Shown here: positions 8,859 through 15,917 of the stretch, one piece after another
Numbering within the stretch: the first letter of the stretch is position 1
Layout: the number at the start of each line of letters is the position of its first letter
Notes under the pieces: model-generated
What the model was told of the DNA's origin: nothing
Databases searched by the model: none
The model's input: only the letters and a program-made list of their open reading frames with translations
Assembly (NCBI GenBank): GCA_902799665.1
Contig: CADCBK010000019.1
Location: forward strand, 1-64,000
Source: an uncultured Spirochaetaceae bacterium
GTDB lineage: Bacteria > Spirochaetota > Spirochaetia > Treponematales > Treponemataceae
Reading direction: 5' to 3'
DNA: 64,000 nucleotides
Position numbers and translations under genes: made by a program

Positions 8859-10024
8859 AATTAGAAAACGTAAAAAAATTTTTGCATGGATGCAGGGTCG
8901 CAAAGACTGCGTTGATTTGCATTTTGGGAGTTCCGATGTTCTTTGTCTTTTCGGAAGTTCCTGCAAACTTTATCGGAAGCTTTTTGCATGTTGACCCGAC
9001 TTACACAGGCGGCCTTGTCGCAGAAGAGATTGTCGATCCGATTGGAAACGCAAGCGAAAAAGGCGGCTTGGTTTGCTACACTGTTCACCAGCCGGTGACT
9101 GGAGCGCGCTGGCAAAAGTCTTCGGAATACTGGCAAGTTGTTTTTAACTATAACGGAGCAGCCGCGCAAAAAAATTCGGTCGTTTACATCGCCGCCGACA
9201 ACATGGCTCGCGGCGGGCAAGATTGGAATTTCGCGCTTAAAATTGACGGCGTCCAGGGACAAGTTTACGACAACGACGGCTCCTATATTTGCGCCGCGGA
9301 AATCTATCCGTTGAACGGCGGCGAGCAAGTAAAGGCTAGAATTCCCTTGCAGGACAAGCGGCTTCAACCGCTTTTGGCTTCCAAAAAAACTTGGCACTAC
9401 TTTGATTTTGGCGGCGCGGCTGGAGGCGCTTCTCAAGCTTCGGACACCGTTCCTGTTGAAGCGAGTATGGTCGCGAAAAAAAAGGACAAGGGAAAGGATG
9501 CGGAAGACGAAGCCTTTATCGAACGCGTCAAGAAAATGTACGACGCCGCCTTCAATAATGGCGCGTCCGACAGTTCCGACGACGGCGCCGACCACATGGT
9601 TGCAATAAACGCGGCCCTTGAAGAGTACGGAAAAAAGATTGAGCAGAATCCCAACGATTACATAAGCCTTGCCAACTACGGCTCTTGGCTTGCCAAAAAA
9701 GGCGGCGAGTCTTCCGCGCTAAAAGCGATGAAGCTTGTAAAAGAGGCTTACGTTTATTTGGACAAGGCCGCGGAACTTTGCGAAGGCCAAGAAGGCGAGA
9801 TCGAAGTTTTGATGAACCGCGCTTCGGTTAGCGCTTCCGTTCCCGAGATGGTATTTAAAAAGTCCGAGGTTGGAGCCAACGATTTTATAAAGGTCGCGAA
9901 TCTTTCCAACAATAAAATCTTAAAGGCGTATTGTTACGCGATGGCTTGTGAATGCTACAAAAAATGCAAAAAGGAATCAAACGCGTTCATCGCTTTGCAA
10001 GAAGCAAAAAAGGCGCTAGAATGA
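8855..10024 (+). CDS. Unknown membrane-anchored protein with helical repeats, partner of the polyferredoxin
   Basis: I do not recognise this 389-residue protein. It has one N-terminal transmembrane segment (residues 18-40), then a beta-rich domain of about 150 residues. A short Lys/Asp-rich linker follows near residue 205. The helical, TPR-like C-terminal half (about 245-389) has regular Ala/Tyr/Leu positions. Its ATG overlaps the polyferredoxin stop (ATGA), implying coupled expression. It could be an extracytoplasmic partner or assembly factor of the redox pair. FMN- or haem-binding signatures are not visible. Confidence 0.55.
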   Translation: MKLENVKKFLHGCRVAKTALICILGVPMFFVFSEVPANFIGSFLHVDPTYTGGLVAEEIVDPIGNASEKGGLVCYTVHQPVTGARWQKSSEYWQVVFNYNGAAAQKNSVVYIAADNMARGGQDWNFALKIDGVQGQVYDNDGSYICAAEIYPLNGGEQVKARIPLQDKRLQPLLASKKTWHYFDFGGAAGGASQASDTVPVEASMVAKKKDKGKDAEDEAFIERVKKMYDAAFNNGASDSSDDGADHMVAINAALEEYGKKIEQNPNDYISLANYGSWLAKKGGESSALKAMKLVKEAYVYLDKAAELCEGQEGEIEVLMNRASVSASVPEMVFKKSEVGANDFIKVANLSNNKILKAYCYAMACECYKKCKKESNAFIALQEAKKALE

Positions 10025-10037
10025 GCCTGAGGAGAAA

Positions 10038-10475
10038 ATGAAGGTAACGATTCTGGAAAAGCAACCTGGCGAAGAAGACGAGATAATCGTAAAGTGCGAC
10101 CAGCTTGACGAAAAACTGACAAGGCTTATTAACCAATTTAAGACTGGCAAAGGCAAAATGAATTTTTACAAGGATTCAAAAATTGTTTTGGTGGAGCCGT
10201 CGGAAGTGTTGTACTTTGAGTCGGTTGACGACAAAGTTTTTGCCTACACAAAGGACAGCGTTTACGAAACAAAAGCCAAGCTCTACCAGTTGGAGGAAGA
10301 GTTGCCGGTCAGCGATTTCTTTAGGGCCAACAAAGCGGTGATTGTGAACCTTGACAAAATCGACAGCCTTGCGCCGGCCTTTGGCGGCCGCTTTGAAGCG
10401 ACGTTGGAAAACGGCTACAAGGTTGTCGTTTCAAGAAATTATTTAAATGAGTTGAAGGAGAGGTTGGGCCTATGA
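10038..10475 (+). CDS. LytTR-domain DNA-binding regulator
   Basis: This is a 145-residue protein lacking a receiver domain. The C-terminal 90 residues are a LytTR DNA-binding domain, with the signatures VEPSEVLYFES, FFRANKAVIVNLDKI and VVSRNYLNELKERL. Stand-alone LytTR proteins of this size are usually encoded with a DUF3021 membrane protein that controls them, and that partner follows here with a 4-base overlap. The start at 10038 has gaggag upstream and lies 13 bases after the previous gene, so the regulator seems to belong to the redox operon and may control it. Confidence 0.85.
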   Translation: MKVTILEKQPGEEDEIIVKCDQLDEKLTRLINQFKTGKGKMNFYKDSKIVLVEPSEVLYFESVDDKVFAYTKDSVYETKAKLYQLEEELPVSDFFRANKAVIVNLDKIDSLAPAFGGRFEATLENGYKVVVSRNYLNELKERLGL

Positions 10476-10918
10476 ATCGTTCAGACAGCAAAAAAGAAAT
10501 GTTTTCGGTGATGACAAACATTTGCGCCCGCGTCGTCACTTTGATTTTTGTTTTCATCTTGCTCTTCAGAAAATTTTTCAATCCAAGCGGAAACCTTATG
10601 ATGGGAATCGACGACATTTTGGGCGTGCTTTTTATCGGAGCGGTTTCTGGCCTTGCCTTTGGAATTTTTTACGTCAAAAATAATTTGAGCGCCAGGGGAA
10701 CCGCGCTCTTGCAGCTTTTGTATTTTGCGATCATCAACGCGACGGTTTGCGCGACAGGCTTTTACCTTAATTGGTTCAAAAGAGGGTTTAAGCATATTCT
10801 TGTTGTGGAAGCGATGTTTGTCTTGATTTATTTTTTGGTCACAATTTGCGTTTACATGTTTGACTTTAACGAGGCAAAAAAAATCAACGAAAAGCTAAAG
10901 GCAAGAAAGCAGGGGTAG
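10472..10918 (+). CDS. DUF3021 membrane protein, partner of the LytTR regulator
   Basis: This 148-residue protein has four predicted membrane segments (about residues 15-30, 48-66, 80-98 and 108-130) and a short charged tail, matching DUF3021 in size and layout. Known LytTR/DUF3021 pairs act as membrane-linked regulatory systems in which the membrane protein restrains the regulator. The ATG overlaps the LytTR stop (ATGA), which supports a shared function. The signal sensed is unknown. Confidence 0.8.
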   Translation: MNRSDSKKEMFSVMTNICARVVTLIFVFILLFRKFFNPSGNLMMGIDDILGVLFIGAVSGLAFGIFYVKNNLSARGTALLQLLYFAIINATVCATGFYLNWFKRGFKHILVVEAMFVLIYFLVTICVYMFDFNEAKKINEKLKARKQG

Positions 10919-10932
10919 GAAAATGTTAAATA

Positions 10933-10966
10933 TGCCATTGCGGTGTCATATTTTCCGCGCTATAAT
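10933..10966 (+). promoter_or_regulatory. WYL-type operator and -10 box of the WYL regulator gene
   Basis: TGCCA (10933-10937), six bases and TGTCA (10944-10948) form an imperfect inverted repeat. TATAAT lies 12 bases further on (10961-10966). The 24-base stretch ending in TATAAT is 21/24 identical to that at 11905-11928. The -10 ends 6 bases before GTG 10973. Confidence 0.6.
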
Positions 10967-10972
10967 GCTCTT

Positions 10973-11890
10973 GTGCAAATCGACCAACTTTTTGAATTTG
11001 TTTACGTTCTGATTGACAAAAAGCAAGCGACCGCAAAGGAAATGGCCGCGCGTTTTGGCGTTTCTACGCGAACGATTTACCGCTGGCTTGACGCGCTAAG
11101 CCTTTCGGGCGTGCCGGTCTACGCGCTAAAAGGCCGCGGCGGCGGAATCGCGATTCAAGAAAGCTACACCCTGGACAAGCGGCTGTTTTCGGAAGAGGAG
11201 CGGCTTGCGATTGTTTCCAGCGTAAAGGCGCTGGGCAGCCTTGGCGGAAACTTTGCGGGAACGGCAGCGGAAAAAGCCGCGTCAAAAATTTCAAGCCTTT
11301 CAAAAAACGACGCGGACTGGCTGGAAGTGGACTTTGCGCCTTGGAGCCCGGAAGGCTCGGAAGTGCGGACGCTTTTCGCGACCTTGCGCGATTCAATCTT
11401 AAAAAAGCGGCAAGTGGTTTTTGATTATTGTTCCAGCCAAGGAAAAGTCGAGCGGCGGACGGCGCAGCCTTGGAAGCTGGTCTTTAGAGGGCAGGCTTGG
11501 TACTTGTTCGCTTGGTGCGAGCAAAAAGAGGACGAGCGCTTTTTTAAGCTTAGCCGAATGCGGAACGTTAGGCAAACGGGCCGCGCCGTAACGGCCGTTC
11601 CCAAGACAAAAAAAGATTTTTACCCGGAGGAACAAAAGGCTCCGATGATAAAAATCAGGGCGAGCGTCGCGGCTCCAAAAATTTCTTTTTTGCTTGACGC
11701 CTTTGTTTGCCAAGAAATGAAAGTCCGCAAGGACAAAAGCGCGAGCGTCGTGTTCACGGCGCCGGACGAGCCTTGGCTTTGCGACTTTCTTTTGTCGTTT
11801 GGCCCCGACCTACAAGTTTTGTCGCCCGCGCGCGTAAAGGAAGAAGTGGCCCTGCTTGCCAAAAAAATTTCTTTGCAATATAAAAGTTAA
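10973..11890 (+). CDS. HTH_11/WYL-domain transcriptional regulator (YafY-like)
   Basis: This 305-residue regulator starts with a DeoR-like winged helix-turn-helix (recognition region VSTRTIYRWLDAL, residues 32-44). The WYL domain spans about 145-225, and a WCX-like C-terminal region follows. Such proteins sense ligands or nucleic acid through the WYL domain and often control stress or defence genes. I chose GTG 10973 because the protein family begins with this V/M-Q-I-D-Q-L-F-E sequence; the earlier GTG at 10943 lies upstream of the TATAAT box. With the -10 ending 6 bases before the start and no Shine-Dalgarno, the mRNA is probably leaderless. The operator is repeated before the next gene, which suggests autoregulation plus control of 11935-15006. 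Confidence 0.8.
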   Translation: MQIDQLFEFVYVLIDKKQATAKEMAARFGVSTRTIYRWLDALSLSGVPVYALKGRGGGIAIQESYTLDKRLFSEEERLAIVSSVKALGSLGGNFAGTAAEKAASKISSLSKNDADWLEVDFAPWSPEGSEVRTLFATLRDSILKKRQVVFDYCSSQGKVERRTAQPWKLVFRGQAWYLFAWCEQKEDERFFKLSRMRNVRQTGRAVTAVPKTKKDFYPEEQKAPMIKIRASVAAPKISFLLDAFVCQEMKVRKDKSASVVFTAPDEPWLCDFLLSFGPDLQVLSPARVKEEVALLAKKISLQYKS

Positions 11891-11894
11891 AACT

Positions 11895-11928
11895 TGACAT
11901 TCTGTTGTCATATTTAGCGCGCTATAAT
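11895..11928 (+). promoter_or_regulatory. WYL-type operator and -10 box of the SAP/GyrI-like cluster
   Basis: TGACA (11895-11899), six bases and TGTCA (11906-11910) form a perfect inverted repeat. TATAAT lies 12 bases further on (11923-11928), the same geometry as at 10933-10966. The TTGACA at 11894 is too far (23 bases) to be a normal -35. Confidence 0.6.
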
Positions 11929-11934
11929 AAGGGC

Positions 11935-12609
11935 ATGAACGATAGACCGCAATTTAAGGACATTTCCTCATTTGAAGAATTTTCAAAATACTATTGGTAT
12001 CGCGAGGAGCTTAAAAAAATCTGCAAGGCTCTTGGCCTTGATTCTAGCGGAATGAAGGCGGAATTGAACCGCGTCATCGAGGAATACTTTAATGGAAACA
12101 AAATCCTTCCCAAGCCAAAAAGCGCTTCCGACGCGGCGGGTAAGCCAAGCGCGAATGGCGGGTCCGGCGCAGTTTCCAAGCCCAAAAATCGGGCGGCGGC
12201 TTCCAAAGATAAAAACTGCCAGCTCACCTTAAAGACTGGCCTTGTCGCTTGCAGCTTTAAGTTCAGCCAGCGCGCCCGCGACTTTTTCAGTTCCCAAACC
12301 GGAATCAAAAACTTTAAGTTCAACGCGGACATGGTGGCCACCGTCAAAAAAGTCAAGGAAACAGGCGACGAGTCTTTCACTCTCGGAGACCTTTTGGACG
12401 TTTACTACGGCAAAAAGACTTACGCGCGCTACGACAAGGTTTCCCTGCAATGGAACAAATTTGTCCAAGACTTTTGCGCCGACCCCGCGACCGCGGCCTT
12501 TCCAAACAAACTAAAAAGCGCCGCCGCCCTCTGGAAAATCGTCCGCGATTCCAGCCGCCCAAAAGTCTACGCGCATTCATTATTGGAAGAATTTAAGGAG
12601 GAACTATAA
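11935..12609 (+). CDS. SAP-domain / DUF6434-like protein
   Basis: This 224-residue protein has a SAP-like N-terminal segment (about residues 5-52, with WYREELKKICKALGLDSSGMK), which is a putative nucleic-acid-binding helix pair. A Lys/Ser/Ala-rich linker (about 55-95) and a C-terminal domain resembling DUF6434 follow. The linker DNA contains matches to the short dispersed repeat discussed for QueH (CCAAGCCCAAAAATCGGGC near 12177). ATG 11935 lies 6 bases after TATAAT with no good Shine-Dalgarno, so it may be leaderless. The stop overlaps the next ATG (TAATG). The function is unknown; the context suggests a stress operon. Confidence 0.65.
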   Translation: MNDRPQFKDISSFEEFSKYYWYREELKKICKALGLDSSGMKAELNRVIEEYFNGNKILPKPKSASDAAGKPSANGGSGAVSKPKNRAAASKDKNCQLTLKTGLVACSFKFSQRARDFFSSQTGIKNFKFNADMVATVKKVKETGDESFTLGDLLDVYYGKKTYARYDKVSLQWNKFVQDFCADPATAAFPNKLKSAAALWKIVRDSSRPKVYAHSLLEEFKEEL

Positions 12610-13253
12610 TGCCATTCGACTACAAAAAGGAATTCAAGGAATATTACCTTCCGCCCGCAAAGCCGCAAATTGTGGACGTTCCCAAAATGCAGTTTGTCGC
12701 GGTTCGCGGAAAAGGAAATCCAAACGAGGAAGACGGCGAATACAAGGCCGCGCTTGCCGTTCAATACGCGATTTCGTACGCAATCAAAATGAGCAAAAAG
12801 GGCGACCGCCGCATAGATGGCTACTTTGACTATGTCGTTCCGCCGCTGGAAGGCTTTTGGTGGCAGGAGAAAAACGGCGAGGTCGTAGCGGGCTTTGACT
12901 ACGCGGACAAATCTTCTTTCAATTGGATTTCCGCGATACGCCTTCCAGACTTTGTGGCAAAAAAAGATTTTGAATGGGCCAAGGAAACGGCGGCAAAAAA
13001 GAAAGGCATTGACTGTTCGCGCGCGGAATTGCTTTCGATAAAGGAAGGCCTATGCGTTCAAGTAATGCACACAGGCTCTTACGACGCGGAACCTGCGACC
13101 GTAAAATTGATGGACGACTTTGCCGCCGCCAACGGTTATGCGCTTGATTTTTCTGCCGAAAGGCTCCACCATGAAATATACTTGAGCGACCCGCGCAAGA
13201 CCGCGCCGGAAAAGTTAAGGACCGTGATACGCCATCCGGTAAGGAAAATATAA
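12609..13253 (+). CDS. GyrI-like small-molecule-binding domain protein
   Basis: This is a stand-alone 214-residue member of the GyrI-like (SOUL/effector-binding) superfamily. It begins FDYKKEFKEYYLPP and has the conserved MQFVAVRGKGNPNE segment near residue 26, then LCVQVMHTGSYDAEP near residue 140. It ends in a typical HHEIYLSDPRKT...VIRHPV signature. These domains bind or hydrolyse hydrophobic small molecules, and some confer toxin tolerance. It is translationally coupled to the SAP gene by TAATG with aaggagg upstream. Next to a ClbS-like gene, a detoxification role is plausible but not shown. Confidence 0.8.
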   Translation: MPFDYKKEFKEYYLPPAKPQIVDVPKMQFVAVRGKGNPNEEDGEYKAALAVQYAISYAIKMSKKGDRRIDGYFDYVVPPLEGFWWQEKNGEVVAGFDYADKSSFNWISAIRLPDFVAKKDFEWAKETAAKKKGIDCSRAELLSIKEGLCVQVMHTGSYDAEPATVKLMDDFAAANGYALDFSAERLHHEIYLSDPRKTAPEKLRTVIRHPVRKI

Positions 13254-13501
13254 TGAAAAACGAACTCTTGCAAAACAGCGACAAGCTTCACACAACGCCG
13301 ATGGGCGTAGACCGCATCCGCCGCAACCTTGCGCTCTGTGACGACGTTGCGGACGTTGTCGCTTGGTGCCGCGCTAAAATCGAATCCTCCGCCGCCTCCA
13401 TCGAGTGTCGGGGGAAAAACTGGTATTGTAGGATTGACGGCTGCGTCATTACCGTGAACGCCTACAGTTGGACAATAATCACGGCCCACAAAAAAGCTTA
13501 A
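13253..13501 (+). CDS. DUF3781 protein
   Basis: This small 82-residue protein shows the hallmarks of DUF3781: TTPMGVDRIRRNL, then WCRAKI and a closing CVITVNAYSWTIITAHK. Its function is unknown. DUF3781 genes often lie beside GyrI-like or other small stress genes. Its ATG overlaps the preceding stop (TAATG), so it is translated with the GyrI-like gene. Confidence 0.75.
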   Translation: MKNELLQNSDKLHTTPMGVDRIRRNLALCDDVADVVAWCRAKIESSAASIECRGKNWYCRIDGCVITVNAYSWTIITAHKKA

Positions 13502-13534
13502 AACGCGCTATACTAAAAGCGCAAGGAGAAAGAT

Positions 13535-14086
13535 ATGCCAAGACCCAAAACAAAAGACGAACTGTTGAAAGCCGCCGATCAAAACTACAAGACGCTTATG
13601 CAAATGGTTGACGGCCTTAGCGAAAAGGAATTAGAAACGCCCTTTGACTTTTCGGGCCAGCCAAGCAAAAAAGAGGCGCACTGGAGCCGCGACAAAAACG
13701 TCCGCGACGTTTTGATTCACCTTTACGAATGGCACCAGCTTATGCTGGCCTTTCCCAAAAACAACGCCAAGGCCGCCGACAAAAAATCCGCCGTCGCCTT
13801 TTTGCCTGCGGACTATTCTTGGAAAACTTACGGCCAGATGAACATGATGTTTTGGAAGCGGCATCAAAAGACCAGCCTTGAAACGGCAAAAGAATTGTTG
13901 GCGCAAAGCCACGCGGCTGTAATGAAGTTGATAAAAAAATACAGCGACCAAGAATTGTTCACAAAAGGATATTTTTTGTGGACAGGAAACGCCGCGCTTG
14001 GAAGCTTTTTTGTAAGCAACACTTCAAGCCACTACGATTGGGCAATCAAAAAGCTGAAGGCCCACAAAAAAAACTGCGCGGACTAA
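13535..14086 (+). CDS. ClbS/DfsB-family four-helix bundle protein
   Basis: This 183-residue protein matches the ClbS/DfsB (DUF1706) family in length and motifs: N-terminal RPKTKDELL, then NVRDVLIHLYEWHQLML near residue 56 and TSSHYDWAIKKLK at the end. The founding member ClbS protects colibactin producers by opening the reactive cyclopropane. Most homologues, including this one, have unknown substrates. It has its own possible -10 (TATACT near 13508) and a strong ribosome site (aaggag). With the neighbouring SAP, GyrI-like and radical SAM genes it may form a genotoxin or stress-response unit under the WYL regulator (inference). Confidence 0.8.
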   Translation: MPRPKTKDELLKAADQNYKTLMQMVDGLSEKELETPFDFSGQPSKKEAHWSRDKNVRDVLIHLYEWHQLMLAFPKNNAKAADKKSAVAFLPADYSWKTYGQMNMMFWKRHQKTSLETAKELLAQSHAAVMKLIKKYSDQELFTKGYFLWTGNAALGSFFVSNTSSHYDWAIKKLKAHKKNCAD

Positions 14087-14109
14087 CCGCGCGACAATCG
14101 GAGCGGCCA

Positions 14110-15006
14110 ATGCATTTTGTCAGCGCAAAGGCAATTCTAACCACTCGTCCCTGCGGAATGAACATTTATCGCGGCTGTTCCCACGGCTGCGTTTACTGCG
14201 ACTCGCGAAGCAAATGCTACCAATTTACGCACGACTTTGAAGACATCGAAGTTAAGCAAAACGCGCCGGAACTTTTGGAAGAAGCCCTGCGCAAAAAGCG
14301 AAAGCGTTGCATGATTGGAACAGGAAGCATGGGCGACCCTTACGTTCCAATCGAAAAGGAATTGCGCCTAACCCGCCGCTGTTTGGAAATCATCGACCGC
14401 TACAATTTTGGAGCGGCGGTGTTGACAAAATCCGACTTGGTCTTGCGGGACCTGGACTTGCTTTCTTCGATAAACAAAAAAACAAAGGCGGTCGTGCAAA
14501 TGACGCTTACCACAGCCGACGACGAGCTTTGCAAAATATTGGAGCCCGGCGTTTGCCCAACAAGCCGCCGCGTCCAAGTTTTGCGCGAGTGCAAGGAGCG
14601 CGGCATTCCGACCGTCGTGTGGCTAAGCCCGCTTCTTCCATTCATCAACGACACGCAGGAAAACATTGACGCGATTTTTGGCTTTTGCGCCGAAGCGGGC
14701 GTAAAGGCGATTTTATGCTTTGGCATAGGACTGACCTTGCGCGAAGGAAACCGCGAATATTTTTACGCGGCCCTTGACCGCGCGGCCTTGCGCGATTCCC
14801 GTTTTGCGGGAATGAAAGAGCGCTACCAAAAAACTTTCGGCTATTCATACATGGCCACAAGCCCGCGCGACAAGGAGCTTATGACGCGCTTGGCCCGGCT
14901 CTGCGCGGAAAAAAATATTATGCTAGGAACGGATTCAGTCTTTAAGTGGATGGAAGAATTTCCGGCCGCCGCGCAAGGCGACCCGATGCAGCCGGAATTA
15001 TTTTAG
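14110..15006 (+). CDS. Radical SAM protein, SplB/Rv2578c-like
   Basis: This 298-residue radical SAM enzyme has the cluster-binding motif CSHGCVYCDSR (residues 23-33), that is CxxxCxxC. It is in the branch annotated as SPL (spore photoproduct lyase) family or Rv2578c-like, with MNIYRGCSHGCVYCD as its signature. True photoproduct lyases repair UV-damaged thymine, but most relatives in non-spore-formers are uncharacterised. I start at ATG 14110; an upstream in-frame start at 13978 would lie inside the ClbS-like gene. Only 23 bases separate the two genes. The C-terminus PMQPELF resembles the ending (VQRELF) of the DUF1848 protein at 17179. Confidence 0.75.
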   Translation: MHFVSAKAILTTRPCGMNIYRGCSHGCVYCDSRSKCYQFTHDFEDIEVKQNAPELLEEALRKKRKRCMIGTGSMGDPYVPIEKELRLTRRCLEIIDRYNFGAAVLTKSDLVLRDLDLLSSINKKTKAVVQMTLTTADDELCKILEPGVCPTSRRVQVLRECKERGIPTVVWLSPLLPFINDTQENIDAIFGFCAEAGVKAILCFGIGLTLREGNREYFYAALDRAALRDSRFAGMKERYQKTFGYSYMATSPRDKELMTRLARLCAEKNIMLGTDSVFKWMEEFPAAAQGDPMQPELF

Positions 15007-15078
15007 CGCCCGCGCTTTTTGGCCATGAAATCTTTTTCGTGCCCGCGCTTTTTGCCGCGCTTGGTTTTTCCGAGCGCA

Positions 15079-15107
15079 TTGCGCAAAAACAAAAAAAGCG
15101 CTATATT
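15079..15107 (+). promoter_or_regulatory. Promoter for the queuosine precursor transporter
   Basis: TTGCGC (15079-15084), a 17-base spacer and TATATT (15102-15107). The predicted start near 15114 is 8 bases before the candidate riboswitch. The preceding 70 bases hold two inverted copies of a CGCGCTTTTTG-type repeat. Confidence 0.5.
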
Positions 15108-15121
15108 CAAGCGGCTTACAA

Positions 15122-15161
15122 AGACAGTTCGCAGTCCTTCCTGTCTATAAACAAAACCAGG
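15122..15161 (+). promoter_or_regulatory. Candidate preQ1 riboswitch upstream of the YhhQ-like gene
   Basis: AGACAG (15122-15127) pairs perfectly with CTGTCT (15141-15146) around a 13-base loop starting TTC. An A-rich tail, ATAAACAAAACC, follows. This is the hairpin plus A-rich pseudoknot-tail plan of the class I preQ1 riboswitch, and the downstream gene imports queuosine precursors. The tail is not the usual AAAAAACUA, and the pseudoknot pairing (possibly loop CCT with tail AGG) is weak, so this is a hypothesis. Confidence 0.4.
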
Positions 15162-15187
15162 TCAATTCTATTTTTTGAGGTCATTTT

Positions 15188-15889
15188 ATGAATGAACTTT
15201 TTCTCGCGGCGACATTGTTGCTGTCATTTGGCGGAACCATTGTCTTCCTTAAAGTTTTTGGAAAGGGCGGCTTGTTCGCCTGGATTGGAATTTGCACGCT
15301 CTTGGCCAACATCGAAGTCACGCTTCTTGTGCGCGCCTTTGGCATGGACCAAACGCTTGGAAACACCTTGTTCGCGGCCACCTTTCTTGCCACCGACATA
15401 CTAAGCGAAATCTACGGAAAAAAAGAAGCCCACAAGGGCGTTCTTGCCGGCATTTTCACAAACGTGACTTTCATTCTTTTGAGCCTTATGTGGATCCGCT
15501 ACATTCCCGCCGAAGGCGATTGGGCCAGCGGCTTTGTTCGCGGACTTTTTTCCAACACGCCCAGAATGTTGACTGCCAGCCTTTTGGCCTATGTTGTTTC
15601 GGAATGGATTGACGTAAACCTCTACCACGCTTGGTGGAAGCTTACGGAAAAAAAATTCGGAAGCCGCGACAAATTCCTTTGGTTCCGCAACAATTTTTCA
15701 ACGCTTGTCTCTCAATTCGTGAACATCGTTTTGTTCAACTTTGGAGCCTTTTGGGGAATCTATCAATTCAACGAACTTGTCGCCATCACAGCGTCGTGCT
15801 ACGTGATTTACATCGTGACCAGCTTGCTTGACACGCCCTTCATTTACTTGGCGCGAAAAATCGCCGCGCTCAAGTCAATCGAAGGTTAG
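15188..15889 (+). CDS. Queuosine precursor transporter, YhhQ/VUT family
   Basis: This 233-residue integral membrane protein has about six spans. The family hallmark is the FLATDILSEIYGKKEA motif near residue 67. Arg-rich and Asn-rich motifs in the second half (FRNNFSTLVSQFVN and LLDTPFIYLARK) also match. YhhQ imports queuine, preQ0 or preQ1 for tRNA modification. The window also encodes QueH (38943), the last enzyme of queuosine synthesis, so salvage fits. The start at 15188 follows a weak gagg site. A promoter and candidate preQ1 riboswitch precede it. Confidence 0.85.
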   Translation: MNELFLAATLLLSFGGTIVFLKVFGKGGLFAWIGICTLLANIEVTLLVRAFGMDQTLGNTLFAATFLATDILSEIYGKKEAHKGVLAGIFTNVTFILLSLMWIRYIPAEGDWASGFVRGLFSNTPRMLTASLLAYVVSEWIDVNLYHAWWKLTEKKFGSRDKFLWFRNNFSTLVSQFVNIVLFNFGAFWGIYQFNELVAITASCYVIYIVTSLLDTPFIYLARKIAALKSIEG

Positions 15890-15917
15890 GCCTTTGGCGC
15901 GCCGCCTGACTGACGCA

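Noticed and set aside
13978-14109. A longer N-terminus for the radical SAM protein
   Set aside because: The extension reads through the ClbS-like gene in another frame and lacks similarity to the family.
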